The notes: a model not told the origin generated them from the sequence alone. 64,000 bases of DNA from Pelosinus fermentans JBW45 (GCF_000271665.2 NZ_CP010978.1:466501-530500), one strand, 5' to 3'. Shown: positions 41,914 through 51,352, counted from the stretch's first letter. A program made the numbers and translations.

Positions 41914-43755
41914 TTAATCAATAATTTCTAGCAATGTATCACTGATCGTCAACCTCTCTTTTTTTGTGATTATCATATTATCCATTACACGATTCAATAT
42001 GACAATGATTACAGTCGTATCATAGCCTTTTTCTTTAAGTAGATCTAAATCAACATTAATCAACAAATCACCTTTTTTGACTTCCATTCCATTTTTTATA
42101 TGTGACTTAAATCCTTCTCCTTCCAGCTTTACAGTATCTATACCAATATGAATCAATATTTCTTTTCCACTTTTAGTAGTTATCCCAATCGCATGACCAG
42201 TAGGATATACCATTGATACTACACCATCAACAGGAGAATGTATTGCCCCTTCCTGTGGTATTATCGCTGCCCCGCCCCCCAGAGCACCTGATGAAAAGGC
42301 TTCATCATTAACATCTTGCAATGCAAGCAATGTACCTGCTACTACATTTTTAATTTCTTCTTTACCGTTTTCTACTTCTTTTTTTGTTTCTGCTGCAGCA
42401 CTTTCTACTGGAACAAACGCATAAGTCAATACAAAAGAAAGTACTAATGCTATCATGGCTGTAATAACTGCATTGATTATATTATTAGGATTGTCACCAA
42501 TAAAAACTGGTAAAGACAAAAAGCTTGCTGAAGCAATGGCATATCTTACTACACCTGTTATACCGGCATAAAGGCCAGCGATAGCCCCTGAAACCATAAC
42601 ACAGAGCAACGCTCTTTTATATTTTACCGTTACACCATAAAGTGCCGGTTCCGTTATTCCTGATAAAGCTGTAATCCCTGATGAAATGGCCACTTCACGT
42701 TTTTCTATTCGCTTTTCTTTAAATGCTATTGCTAGTGAAGCACCGCCTTGTGCAATATTGCTACCAAGCATTCCCGGGCCCATGAGTGTTTCATAGCCAA
42801 ATTTAGATACTGACAAGATGGCAAACGGTGTTATCGATAAATGCATACCAGCCATTACCAGTAACGGTGAAAAGGCTCCCATCAACGTCGGTACAGCCCA
42901 AGGAACATTTTCATTGAGTATTTGTATAACATAGTAAAGACCTTCACCTAAATATCCACCTAAAGGCCCAATTACAATCAAAACTACTGGTGCTGTTATC
43001 AAAAGGGTTAATAATGGTCTAAACATCGTCTTGATTAATTTAGGCGTGTATTTTTCCACAACCTTTTCCACATAACTCATAAACCAAACGGCAAAAATAA
43101 TAGGAATAACGGTTGCACTATATGATACTAAGCGCACAGGCAAATCAAAGAAAGAAACTGCTTTACCAGCACTGACCATGCTCATAAAATTAGGATGAAG
43201 CATTATCCCTGCTATAACCATTGCCATATAATTATTGGACTTAATCTTTGTTGCAAAACTATTGGCTATGAAAAATGGTAAAAAATAAAAAGTAGCATCC
43301 GAAATAAAATAAAGTATTTTATAATTTTGCGAATCACGACTCATTCCCGAGAGCACCAGCAATGCAAGCACAACTTTTACCATACCACCGGCAATCAAAA
43401 TAGGTAAAATAGGCGCCATAATTCCAGCCAGTGTGTTCAAGCCTTTTTGAAATAAATCTCTAATATTGAATTTTTGTTTTTCTTGGTCACTTGACAAATC
43501 ACTAAAATTTTCCAATCCATGTTTTAATAAATCATTATAATATTTATCAACTTCTGCACCAATAATAATTTGTGACTCTGCTCCAGATTGTACTGTATTT
43601 ATAACACCAGGTATATCCTTTAATGCTTCCGTATTAAATTTTTTTTTATCTTTTAAAATAAATCTCAATCTAGTCATACAATGATATAGGTTTACAACAT
43701 TTTCAGTACCGCCAACATTTTCTATGATTAGATTAGAGATATTTTCTTGTTTCAA
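41914..43755 (-). CDS. PTS beta-glucoside-type transporter subunit IIBCA
   Basis: A 613-residue PTS permease with domain order IIB-IIC-IIA. The IIB phospho-Cys lies in YHCMTRLRF (about residue 26). IIC spans about 100-460 with the expected ten or so segments and GMHLSITPFAILSVSKFG. IIA (about 490-613) has the phospho-His region ILIHIGIDTVKLEGEGF and PVDGVVSMVY. It imports and phosphorylates a beta-glucoside, which the GH4 enzyme then splits. It lies 73 bases after the GH4 gene. Confidence 0.94.
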   Translation of the reverse strand: MKQENISNLIIENVGGTENVVNLYHCMTRLRFILKDKKKFNTEALKDIPGVINTVQSGAESQIIIGAEVDKYYNDLLKHGLENFSDLSSDQEKQKFNIRDLFQKGLNTLAGIMAPILPILIAGGMVKVVLALLVLSGMSRDSQNYKILYFISDATFYFLPFFIANSFATKIKSNNYMAMVIAGIMLHPNFMSMVSAGKAVSFFDLPVRLVSYSATVIPIIFAVWFMSYVEKVVEKYTPKLIKTMFRPLLTLLITAPVVLIVIGPLGGYLGEGLYYVIQILNENVPWAVPTLMGAFSPLLVMAGMHLSITPFAILSVSKFGYETLMGPGMLGSNIAQGGASLAIAFKEKRIEKREVAISSGITALSGITEPALYGVTVKYKRALLCVMVSGAIAGLYAGITGVVRYAIASASFLSLPVFIGDNPNNIINAVITAMIALVLSFVLTYAFVPVESAAAETKKEVENGKEEIKNVVAGTLLALQDVNDEAFSSGALGGGAAIIPQEGAIHSPVDGVVSMVYPTGHAIGITTKSGKEILIHIGIDTVKLEGEGFKSHIKNGMEVKKGDLLINVDLDLLKEKGYDTTVIIVILNRVMDNMIITKKERLTISDTLLEIID

Positions 43756-43828
43756 AATAACCCCTTCTTCCTGTTTTTTAGATTGTCGCTCTCAGTTGTC
43801 ATAAATACACTAATGATTTAATTACAAA

Positions 43829-45223
43829 TTAAATCGTATCATCGATATTTGCAGCTATCTTATCATGTACCTTTACACCAGTAGCTTCCAATTCCTTGAT
43901 TTTTTCAGCAAACTGTGGTAAATGTTTTTTATTTGCTACTAACATTTCATCTAGTAAATCCTTAGCTTTTTGCCCACTCGGAATAAGGGGATTTAATATA
44001 AATGCTTGTAAAGCTAAACCATAATCACCAGTTACCGCCGCTTGAACTGTTACCAATTCCATATTCTTCATCACTTGCAACCAGCCTCGTTCTGCCGGTG
44101 CAAAAGGACCAAAGACCATTGGAACAGCACCAGATGCACCAATTTGTGAAGAAACTTCCACTACCTGCTCGCTAGGCAAATCCGGAACAGCACCATTATT
44201 TACGGTAGATACAACCATTTGTGTTTTCTTGTTACCATAAACAGACGCAATAGCTTCACAAGCTGCATCAGAATAATGTGCGCCGCCTCGTTCTGCCAAC
44301 TGCTTAGGCTTATAATCCAGTTTAGAATCTTTATACAATTCAAACAGCTCTTTTTCAATCTTCATAACCTGCTGCCCGCGTGTACCTTTTTCACTTTCAT
44401 ACTCTTCTAAGCCATGTTTCAGCATTTCTTCCTGACGATAATAGTATCTATGGTAACCGCATGGAATCATTTTCATTTGACTTAATTGGTCTTTAAAGAA
44501 TGGAACATTAAAAATATTTTTGGGTAATCCGGCATCTTCACCTTCATACATTTTGTTGATGATTTCCATTGTCATTTCTTTACCGGTATTATCCCAAACA
44601 CGATGCCAATGGAAATGATCGAGCCCTGCAAATTTATACGTAAGTTCATCTAAAGTTTTATCAATCAATTTTGGCTCACTAATCATTGCCATAACTGGTA
44701 CATTACATAAACCGATGACTTTATTCCAATGTCCATATGAAACAATTGCTTCTGTAAGCATCCCACTTGGGTTAGTAAAGTTAACCAACCAAGCATCTGG
44801 ACATAATTCCTTCATATCTTTAACTATATCAAGAATTACTGGAATCGATCTAAAAGCCTTAAATATACCACCAGCACCATTAGTCTCTTGTCCAATTATT
44901 CCATAATAATTAGGTATTCTTTCATCTTTTATACGTGATTGTAAAAACCCCACTCTAAACTGCGTAGATACAAAATCAGCATCTTTCAGCGCTTCACGTC
45001 TATCTATTGTCAAATGGATATCCCAATCCAAGTTAGCAGCTTTCACCATTCTCCTAGCCAATTCTCCAACTATTTCCAGTTTTTCTTTTCCTTCTAAAAT
45101 ATCAACCAGCCAGATTTCTTTGATGGGCAATTGGTCACTACGTTTAATATAGCCTTCTATTAATTCCGGAGTATAACTAGAGCCTCCACCGATAGTAACT
45201 ACTTTTAATGCATTTCTTGACAT
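43829..45223 (-). CDS. 6-phospho-beta-glucosidase, GH4 family
   Basis: A 464-residue glycoside hydrolase family 4 enzyme, which uses NAD and a divalent metal. The N-terminal Rossmann motif VVTIGGGSSYTPELIEGYI, NFTNPSGMLTEA, the metal Cys in IGLCNVPVMA and HFHWH are as expected for 6-phospho-beta-glucosidases. It heads the operon GH4-PTS-enolase family. AGGAGG lies 8 bases before the ATG. Confidence 0.95.
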   Translation of the reverse strand: MSRNALKVVTIGGGSSYTPELIEGYIKRSDQLPIKEIWLVDILEGKEKLEIVGELARRMVKAANLDWDIHLTIDRREALKDADFVSTQFRVGFLQSRIKDERIPNYYGIIGQETNGAGGIFKAFRSIPVILDIVKDMKELCPDAWLVNFTNPSGMLTEAIVSYGHWNKVIGLCNVPVMAMISEPKLIDKTLDELTYKFAGLDHFHWHRVWDNTGKEMTMEIINKMYEGEDAGLPKNIFNVPFFKDQLSQMKMIPCGYHRYYYRQEEMLKHGLEEYESEKGTRGQQVMKIEKELFELYKDSKLDYKPKQLAERGGAHYSDAACEAIASVYGNKKTQMVVSTVNNGAVPDLPSEQVVEVSSQIGASGAVPMVFGPFAPAERGWLQVMKNMELVTVQAAVTGDYGLALQAFILNPLIPSGQKAKDLLDEMLVANKKHLPQFAEKIKELEATGVKVHDKIAANIDDTI

Positions 45224-45252
45224 ACATTTCTACCTCCTAATTTATGTTTTTT

Positions 45253-45294
45253 AAGATAACATTATCTTATTTTATGGGAACATTCCCATGTCAA
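45253..45294 (-). promoter_or_regulatory. Promoter and LacI-type operator of the beta-glucoside operon
   Basis: On the minus strand TTGACA (45289-45294) is followed directly by the palindrome ATGGGAA-TG-TTCCCAT (45274-45289), which fills the spacer region. A second perfect palindrome, AAGATAA-TG-TTATCTT (45253-45268), lies at the -10 and start region. The first matches LacI-family operators of the TGGGAACGTTCCCA type, so the repressor would block the promoter directly. Confidence 0.7.
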
Positions 45295-45323
45295 GGAGAA
45301 CTTTAAAATGACTTTTGAATTTC

Positions 45324-45352
45324 TTGACTATGAGGTTGTATTGAGATAAAAT
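45324..45352 (+). promoter_or_regulatory. Promoter of tRNA-Thr
   Basis: TTGACT, a 17-base spacer, then TAAAAT, ending 14 bases before the tRNA. Confidence 0.65.
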
Positions 45353-45366
45353 AATAGAGGTAGATT

Positions 45367-45442
45367 GCCGGTATAGCTCAGTTGGTAGAGCAACTCATTC
45401 GTAATGAGTAGGTCTGCAGTTCGAATCTGCATATCGGCTCCA
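45367..45442 (+). tRNA. tRNA-Thr (anticodon CGT)
   Basis: A complete 76-base cloverleaf with encoded CCA. The acceptor arm GCCGGTA pairs with TATCGGC (one G-T), the D arm is AGCTC-AGTTGGTA-GAGC, the anticodon arm is ACTCA-TTCGTAA-TGAGT, and the T arm has GTTCGAATC. CGT reads ACG threonine codons. Confidence 0.96.
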
Positions 45443-45513
45443 GTGAAATCAGTGGTTGCACAGCGTGGAGTTAAAAATGAGCGGGTTCTAGTGGTGCAAT
45501 TGGTTATAAAATG

Positions 45514-45545
45514 AAAGCAGACAAGATTACTTGTCTGCTTTTTTG
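45514..45545 (+). terminator. Terminator after tRNA-Thr
   Basis: AAAGCAGACAAG pairs with CTTGTCTGCTTT, followed by TTT. A similar left arm is repeated at 47461-47476 without a matching right arm. Confidence 0.8.
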
Positions 45546-45719
45546 TTATTTGGTTGGGTTCTTCAAGGTGCTATTTTTTTAGCTTAAGGTTTTTGGGGAC
45601 GCTATAGAATATTTCCAAGGCGAAATATTTATATATATTATCAGCGTCTTTATAAATATGTACTATCTTATGTCTGACGATTGATGTAGCCGACATGGTT
45701 ACGGCTAAGATTAACAGAA

Positions 45720-46163
45720 TTATTCGATCAGATTAATTTCTTTAGCAAATATTTTTTGAGGATCCAAAATTATAATCATTCGATCCTCAAGCTTACCAAT
45801 ACCTGTAATGTAACTAGAGCTACAGGTGTTGATAAACTCAGGTGCCAACTGGATGTCCTGATCATCTAATTTAACAATATCTGTTACTTCATCCACTATA
45901 CAGCCAGTTGTAGATCCATTAACATTTAACATAATAAATTTACTTTCTTCTAGAAATTCTTTTTTTACCAAATTAAACTTTGTTCTTAAATTGAATATAT
46001 AATTTATTTGTCCTCGTAAGTTTATAATACCTTCTATTGACTTATCCGTATCAGGCAATGATTGTATTTTAAATTTCTTCGCTCGTAAAATGCCATTTAT
46101 AGTTGAGATATCAATACCATATTCATCTGTGCCTAACGCAAAAACAACTAATTGGACGCTCAC
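45720..46163 (-). CDS. CheW-type coupling protein
   Basis: A 147-residue single-domain CheW. VQLVVFALGTDEYGIDISTINGIL and IEGIINLRGQINYIFNLRTKF are the typical stretches. The GTG start has AGGAGG 8 bases upstream. It follows the PocR-type receptor gene by 24 bases, so it probably couples that receptor to CheA. Sequence is clearly different from the CheW of the main operon. Confidence 0.9.
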   Translation of the reverse strand: MSVQLVVFALGTDEYGIDISTINGILRAKKFKIQSLPDTDKSIEGIINLRGQINYIFNLRTKFNLVKKEFLEESKFIMLNVNGSTTGCIVDEVTDIVKLDDQDIQLAPEFINTCSSSYITGIGKLEDRMIIILDPQKIFAKEINLIE

Positions 46164-46187
46164 ATATATTGCCTCCTTTTGTGAATT

Positions 46188-47246
46188 TTACTTACTATTT
46201 GCAAGATCGTTTAATTCTGCTGTAAGACTTGTAATTTCTTGTACACTTGCGGTCACTTCTTCGATGGCAGCAGCCTGCTGTTCAATTGTAGAAGTCGTTT
46301 CATTTCCCATACGTACGGTTTTATCTACGGATTCTTTTATAATGGATGTTAAATCTCTTATTTTACCTACTGTTTCTTTTGAGTCAGCGGAAAGTTTTCT
46401 AATCTCCTGGGCTACGACACCAAATCCTAGTCCGGCTTCTCCAGCTCTTGCTGCCTCGATTGCAGCATTTAAACCCAATAATCGAGTTTCATCAGCAATA
46501 TCTTTAATGAAATCCATTACCTCATCAATTTTTCCAGTTACCGTATTTACATTTGTTATCTCAGCATTTAGACGCGCCTGATTAGCACTAATATCTGTTG
46601 CGGAAGCTGCTAATTCTTCCATAGTTGCAGATACCTGATTTAATCCATCATTAAGTGTATCGGAGGCTGTTCTTAACTTTCGTTGTTGATAGGCAGTTTT
46701 CGACATACTATTAGCCACAGTAAACAATACGTTCGCCGCTGATTCTATGCTTTCTCTCGATAATTTTCGAATTTCTTGTACCGCATTTACATAGGCTTCT
46801 TCATCCACACCAATTTCTTTGGCAATTTTACGATATTTCGCATCAACTGCAACATCCGTTAAGACTTGTCCGCCTAAAATAGTACCAATCTGTCGTCCTT
46901 CTAACATAATCGGAGCTGCAAAATCTATCAGGCCAGCATGACATTCATAAATAACAGGCTTCCCTGTCCTGGATGCCTCTTCGCCGCCTTTTCTATGTGA
47001 CTCTGCACAACGATTGTCACCGGATTCTGTTGAATGCGTACAGTTACAAAAGCGAGTATAACTACTAGGTTTTGTAATAGGATTTCCATCGGGATCAACG
47101 GTGACACTTGCCAAACCAACACTTTTGGCAAAGTCATCTTGAAAAGATTGTAAGAACTCAAGATCAATAACATCTGCTAACTTAATTGCACTCAAATCTA
47201 CGTGATTGCCTGTACTTTTTACGTCACTTTTTTGATATTGAGACAT
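46188..47246 (-). CDS. Soluble chemoreceptor with N-terminal PocR sensory domain
   Basis: A 352-residue protein without membrane segments. Residues about 25-165 are a PocR domain ([26 protein letters not shown], then Cys residues in [13 protein letters not shown] and YECHAGL), a family that binds small hydrocarbon-type ligands or metals. Residues about 200-352 form a short chemoreceptor signalling domain with [35 protein letters not shown] in pieces. It lies in an operon with a CheW gene. Confidence 0.9.
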   Translation of the reverse strand: MSQYQKSDVKSTGNHVDLSAIKLADVIDLEFLQSFQDDFAKSVGLASVTVDPDGNPITKPSSYTRFCNCTHSTESGDNRCAESHRKGGEEASRTGKPVIYECHAGLIDFAAPIMLEGRQIGTILGGQVLTDVAVDAKYRKIAKEIGVDEEAYVNAVQEIRKLSRESIESAANVLFTVANSMSKTAYQQRKLRTASDTLNDGLNQVSATMEELAASATDISANQARLNAEITNVNTVTGKIDEVMDFIKDIADETRLLGLNAAIEAARAGEAGLGFGVVAQEIRKLSADSKETVGKIRDLTSIIKESVDKTVRMGNETTSTIEQQAAAIEEVTASVQEITSLTAELNDLANSK

Positions 47247-47567
47247 AATAGAACCCTCCTAAGTATAATTTAACAATAGTTTAAAATATTCTAACTATTT
47301 CATAATCCGTTCTACATAAAAAGACAAAATACCTTTAAAAAGTAGAAAAAATTACAAAAAACGACATGCGATTTAGAGCATAAATGCTAGTGGCATGGGG
47401 TATACGTGGAATGTAAACAAGAGTCGTCTACCTAATAAGTTGACGACTTTTTTCTAAAATGAAAGCAGACAAGATGTAGGCGGTTTTTCGATATAAGTAG
47501 GAATCATTTTTAAATTATAAAAATAGGGACATAATAAAGTAAGGCTAACATTCGAAGGAGGTACAAT
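47247..47567. other. Intergenic stretch between PocR receptor and small protein
   Basis: A 321-base AT-rich gap between divergent genes. It holds one terminator-like hairpin (47422-47453) that does not belong to an obvious upstream gene, and a copy of AAAATGAAAGCAGACAAGAT that also occurs at 45508. No gene was recognised. Confidence 0.45.
47422..47453 (+). terminator. Terminator-like hairpin without an upstream gene
   Basis: AGTCGTC and GACGACT form a 7-bp stem with a 13-base loop, followed by six T. It may end a short leader or be part of a lost gene. Confidence 0.55.
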
Positions 47568-47786
47568 ATGGCTGAAAATCACATAGATAAATGGGCAGAG
47601 ATCAATAAATTTGTTCAAAAACTATCTGACGAGGATCGATTAAAATTATTCCAAGAACTGAAACGTTCCGGATTAGTTGAAAATCCCATCCAGTATACCG
47701 AAACACACCTAGAAGGCGGAATAGAGGAATATCGTGATAAAGGAGAGAATTTGCTCTCAAAGAACCTGAATGGCCGTTGGACATAA
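47568..47786 (+). CDS. Small protein of unknown function
   Basis: A 72-residue soluble protein. It is helix-prone (HIDKWAEINKFVQKLSDED, then RLKLFQELKRSGLVE) and ends in a Gly-Asn-rich tail. AAGGAGG lies 6 bases before the ATG, and a strong terminator follows, so it is a likely real single-gene unit. No family recognised. Confidence 0.7.
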   Translation: MAENHIDKWAEINKFVQKLSDEDRLKLFQELKRSGLVENPIQYTETHLEGGIEEYRDKGENLLSKNLNGRWT

Positions 47787-47793
47787 TTTAAAC

Positions 47794-47880
47794 CGTCCGA
47801 ATGATATGCCCCCTTTATAGAAACAGTATTATTGTTTCAACTGTCTACTATAAAGGAAGCATCATTCGGACGTTTTTCTT
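47794..47880 (+). terminator. Long terminator after small protein gene
   Basis: CGTCCGAATGAT pairs with ATCATTCGGACG, with a second pairing CCTTTATAG and CTATAAAGG inside and AAACA and TTGTTT at the tip, then TTTTTC. The length of about 80 bases is unusual for a simple terminator. Confidence 0.8.
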
Positions 47881-47977
47881 TTATACAAAAAATAACAAAG
47901 CCTTAATCAAATCTTAGTTAAAAAATAATGTGATGACGTAAGTCCCTGATAGTTCCGACTATGGTCCTAAAAAGACA

Positions 47978-48006
47978 TTGACGAAGTGCTGGAAGAAGCA
48001 TATAAT
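47978..48006 (+). promoter_or_regulatory. Promoter of the chemotaxis operon
   Basis: TTGACG, an exact 17-base spacer, then a perfect TATAAT. It lies about 35 bases before the c-di-GMP riboswitch. Confidence 0.75.
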
Positions 48007-48043
48007 ATGATTTAATATTACAAATACAGACAAAATATAACAA

Positions 48044-48122
48044 TGTTGGCAAACCTATCGAAAGTTAGGGACGCAAAGCTATGGGTCTACAGTCGAATAA
48101 CGACCAAGATCGCCAGGCCGCC
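48044..48122 (+). promoter_or_regulatory. c-di-GMP-I (GEMM) riboswitch
   Basis: The aptamer core is seen: GGCAAACC, the tetraloop CGAAAG, GGGACGCAAAGC, GGGTCTA, and the closing GATCGCCAGG with GCC. This is the class I c-di-GMP aptamer layout. A terminator follows at 48147-48175. It sits in the leader of the chemotaxis operon. Whether it prefers c-di-GMP or cGAMP cannot be told with certainty. Confidence 0.92.
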
Positions 48123-48146
48123 ATGCTAGTGTATACTGGCATGTCC

Positions 48147-48175
48147 AAGGTCAGGCTACCCCTGGCCTTTTTTTT
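48147..48175 (+). terminator. Riboswitch-linked terminator
   Basis: AAGGTCAGG and CCTGGCCTT form a 9-bp stem with a 5-base loop, then a run of T to 48175. It is the likely expression platform of the riboswitch; a CATGC-tAGT-GTAT-ACT-gGCATG hairpin lies between them. Confidence 0.85.
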
Positions 48176-48275
48176 GTGTTTTGATGGGTAATATGATGCA
48201 CTTTAAAATGATAGTCATTAGGGTCAGATCAAAACGGGATTGCAAGTAAATACTTAGGGATGAAAGGATGAGAAG

Positions 48276-48629
48276 ATGAGAGTACTTATTGTTGATGATG
48301 CCCTTTTTATTCGGAGAACACTTAAAATGATTTTGGAACAAAATGGTTATGAGGTAGTAGGCGAAGCCGAAAACGGTCTAGAAGGAATCCTAAAATATAA
48401 ATTGCTTCAACCTGACTTGATTACAATGGATATAACAATGCCGCAAATGGATGGTTTAACGGCATTGAAGGCAATAAAAAAAATTGATCCCAGTGCAAAA
48501 GTCGTTATGATAACAGCGTTAGGTAATGAATCTACAGTAAAAGAAACAATATTATCTGGTGCTAACGGATTTATCGTAAAGCCATTTGTTCAAGAACAAG
48601 TCCTTCGAGGGCTGAGTGCCTTCAAATAG
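48276..48629 (+). CDS. cheY: CheY response regulator
   Basis: A 117-residue single receiver domain with VDDA, the phospho-acceptor Asp52 in ITMDITMPQMDG, a Thr-like switch in MITALGN, and the conserved Lys in FIVKPF. It has no output domain. It is the first gene after the riboswitch and is probably the switch protein for the flagellar motor. Confidence 0.93.
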   Translation: MRVLIVDDALFIRRTLKMILEQNGYEVVGEAENGLEGILKYKLLQPDLITMDITMPQMDGLTALKAIKKIDPSAKVVMITALGNESTVKETILSGANGFIVKPFVQEQVLRGLSAFK

Positions 48630-48691
48630 CAGAAATATGTGTAGAAACGATGCATTGCCGCAGATGGTAGTACTTATGTGAGGGTGATTTA

Positions 48692-50695
48692 ATGGACAAT
48701 GATGATAGCAGAGTCCCGATGAGCGATCTTTTTGTTTTCGAAACCAATCAGATGCTTGAGCAACTTGAGAGACTTATTTTAGATGGAGAAAAATCTGGCG
48801 GTTTAAAAGCATCCATCAATGAAGTGTTTAGAATTATGCATACCATTAAGGGGTCTGCAGCGATGATGTTGTTTAACGATATTTCATGTTTGGCCCACTC
48901 CATAGAAGATGTGTTTTATTATCTTCGGGAAAACAAGCCTTTACTGGTGGATTATTCGGAACTAACTGATTTGGTTTTGCAGGCTGTCGATTTTATCAAG
49001 GATGAAGTTAGAAAGGTGGAGAATAGAGAAAGTCCTACAGGTGATTGCTCGGAGATTAGAAAAAAAAGTGGAGCTTTTTTATTGACTCTACAAGTAATTG
49101 ATCCAGCTTCGAAGGATATTTCCTTAAAGTCGCTAGATCATGAAGAACTCCAGCATGATATAGACGAAAAACCTGTGAGGGAAGGGCAAACGAAATGGGA
49201 AGCTGTCATCTTTTTTGATGAGGATTGTGGGATGGAAAATATAAGGGCTTTTACGCTGGTTCACGAACTAGAGGAGCTTGCTGAAGACATTGCGTTTTTT
49301 CCCAAAGATATCTTAGAAAATGACAGCACAGCGGAGATGATTAGAGAAGCTGGTTTCAAGGTGGTGTTCGCTACCGTAAATTCGTCAGCAAGGCTGGAAG
49401 AATTTTTTGCCAAAACAATGTTCTTGAAAAACTTTCAGCTAAAGAAAACCATCAATTTGGAGGAGTCGATTGCCAATTCTGTTGTTTCAGATAATTCTAA
49501 GCCGTCAAGTTTACAGGAAATATCCCAACGAGGAGAAAGCAAGCATAGTTTTATTAGTGTAAATGTAGCGAAAATGGATATGCTCATGGATCTAGTTGGG
49601 GAACTTGTTATTGCTGAGGCTATGGTAACTCAAAATCCAGAACTACAAGGCGTGACTTTAGATAAGTTCTATAAGTCGGTCCGACAATTAAGGAAAATTA
49701 CAGGTGAACTTCAAGATACAGTTATGTCAATTCGTATGGTTCCCTTATCAGCAACTTTTCATAAGATGAATCGCATTGTAAGAGATATGGTGCGACAGCT
49801 TGATAAGCAGGCGGAGCTCCAAATCGTAGGAGAACACACGGAAGTAGACAAAAATATCATTGAACATATTTCTGATCCTTTGATGCACTTAATTCGCAAC
49901 GCTGTGGATCATGGAATTGAGCCTGCTGAAGAGCGAATCGCTCAAGGAAAAGCAGCAGTAGGCAAGATTCGCCTGGAGGCTAAAAGTGCTGGCGGCGATG
50001 TTTGGATTGTTATAAAAGATGACGGCGGGGGCTTACATAGAGAAAAAATTCTGAAAAAAGCATTGGAGAGGGGGCTTATTCATCAGGCAGACAGCTTGTT
50101 AACCGACAAACAGGTCTATTCTTTTATTCTCCAACCTGGATTTTCCACTAAGGACGAAGTGACAGAGTTTTCCGGTAGGGGCGTTGGTATGGATGTGGTG
50201 TCTCAGAATATCGAAAAGGTTGGCGGAACTATTAGTGTGGATAGTGTACAGGGCGAAGGGACAACAATGTCAATCCGCATCCCGTTAACTTTAGCTATCA
50301 TTGACGGCATGAAAGTTAAAGTTGGAAATTCAATCTATACAATACCTATTATAGCGATTAAAGAGTCTTTTCGGCTGCAAGACCAAAATTTGATTACAGA
50401 TGCTGAAAAAAATGAAATGGTTATGATCCGGGGGCAGTGTTACCCTGTTCTGCGTCTGCACGAACGGTTCAATGTACAACAGACCACGACGGATTTGCGG
50501 GAAGGAATCATGGTTATGGTTGAGGTGGATGGCAGAAGTCTCTGCTTATTTGCTGATTCCTTGCTAGGCCAGCAGCAGGTTGTAGTGAAGGCTTTACCTA
50601 GTTATATCAAAAAGATAAGAGGGATAGCCGGTTGTACGATGCTGGGGGATGGCAGTGTTAGCTTAATATTAGATGTGGCTGGGCTAGCTTACTGA
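48692..50695 (+). CDS. cheA: Chemotaxis histidine kinase CheA
   Basis: A 667-residue CheA. P1 (about 1-110) holds the phospho-His50 in MHTIKGSAAM; a P2-like region follows (about 165-260); P3 dimerisation (about 290-355); P4 ATPase with HLIRNAVDHGIE, DDGGGL and GRGVGMDVV; and P5, the CheW-like end (LGDGSVSLILDVAGLAY). The stop is TGA, but the same frame stays open for 34 more codons to 50800 and ends in LDDSEFGKY. See findings. Confidence 0.96.
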   Translation: MDNDDSRVPMSDLFVFETNQMLEQLERLILDGEKSGGLKASINEVFRIMHTIKGSAAMMLFNDISCLAHSIEDVFYYLRENKPLLVDYSELTDLVLQAVDFIKDEVRKVENRESPTGDCSEIRKKSGAFLLTLQVIDPASKDISLKSLDHEELQHDIDEKPVREGQTKWEAVIFFDEDCGMENIRAFTLVHELEELAEDIAFFPKDILENDSTAEMIREAGFKVVFATVNSSARLEEFFAKTMFLKNFQLKKTINLEESIANSVVSDNSKPSSLQEISQRGESKHSFISVNVAKMDMLMDLVGELVIAEAMVTQNPELQGVTLDKFYKSVRQLRKITGELQDTVMSIRMVPLSATFHKMNRIVRDMVRQLDKQAELQIVGEHTEVDKNIIEHISDPLMHLIRNAVDHGIEPAEERIAQGKAAVGKIRLEAKSAGGDVWIVIKDDGGGLHREKILKKALERGLIHQADSLLTDKQVYSFILQPGFSTKDEVTEFSGRGVGMDVVSQNIEKVGGTISVDSVQGEGTTMSIRIPLTLAIIDGMKVKVGNSIYTIPIIAIKESFRLQDQNLITDAEKNEMVMIRGQCYPVLRLHERFNVQQTTTDLREGIMVMVEVDGRSLCLFADSLLGQQQVVVKALPSYIKKIRGIAGCTMLGDGSVSLILDVAGLAY

Positions 50696-50800
50696 GGAAA
50701 GATAAAGAACTATCAGCAATATAGCAGTGACGAGAAAAAACCGGACATTGGTCTCAAAAGGGAAAATACTCTTGATGACAGTGAATTTGGTAAGTATTAG
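50696..50800 (+). other. In-frame extension after the cheA stop ending in LDDSEFGKY
   Basis: After the cheA TGA the same frame is open for 34 codons: a charged, unstructured stretch (GKIKNYQQYSSDEKKPDIG), then [15 protein letters not shown] and TAG. The end is nearly identical to the end of the receptor encoded at 51374-53095. It is either a readthrough tail of CheA or the remnant of a lost receptor gene. Confidence 0.55.
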
Positions 50801-50839
50801 ATGAATTTTGATGTATACAAGAAAGGAGATCTATCTATC

Positions 50840-51352
50840 ATGTCTGAAGTTATTGAAAATGAGGTAGAACTTGAAGAAGATACCCAGAAAGATAAGTTTC
50901 TAACATTTTTTTTGGGGGATGAAGTCTATGGCATCGAAATTAAGTTTGTTACCGAGATTATTGGCCTGCAGTCGATAACTCAAATACCTGACCTCCCTGA
51001 TTATGTAAAAGGCATTATCAATCTTCGGGGCAAAATCATTCCTGTGATCGATGTTAGATTACGGTTTAAGAAATCGTCTCAAGAGTACAATGATCGAACC
51101 TGCATTGTTGTAGTTGAGATAAAGGAAGTTGCTGTAGGATTCATTGTGGATACTGTGGCAGAAGTGCTGACAATCCAAAGTCAGGACATCGTTTTACCGC
51201 CTCAGTTCAAGAATGGCAGTCATTATCAAAGGTTCATTAAAGGGATCGGTAAAGTAGACAATGTTGTAAAGTTAATCCTTGATTGTGATAGGCTGTTAAA
51301 TGATGAGGAAATGAATAGTTTAGAGGAACTTAGTTCTGGACAATCTAAATAG
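50840..51352 (+). CDS. cheW: CheW coupling protein
   Basis: A 170-residue CheW with the CheW fold (KFLTFFLGDEVYGIEIKFVTEIIG, YVKGIINLRGKIIPVIDVRLRF, AVGFIVDTVAEVL). The ATG at 50840 is preferred because GAAAGGAGAT lies 8 bases upstream; an ATG at 50801 directly follows the LDDSEFGKY stop. It links CheA to the receptors. Confidence 0.95.
   Translation: MSEVIENEVELEEDTQKDKFLTFFLGDEVYGIEIKFVTEIIGLQSITQIPDLPDYVKGIINLRGKIIPVIDVRLRFKKSSQEYNDRTCIVVVEIKEVAVGFIVDTVAEVLTIQSQDIVLPPQFKNGSHYQRFIKGIGKVDNVVKLILDCDRLLNDEEMNSLEELSSGQSK

Noticed and set aside
47461-47476. Second copy of the tRNA-Thr terminator
   Set aside because: Only the left arm AAAGCAGACAAG is repeated; the right arm is absent, so it is not a working terminator.
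50693-50695. The cheA TGA as a selenocysteine codon
   Set aside because: No selenocysteine insertion element was recognised after the TGA and CheA is not a selenoprotein family; readthrough or gene loss is simpler.
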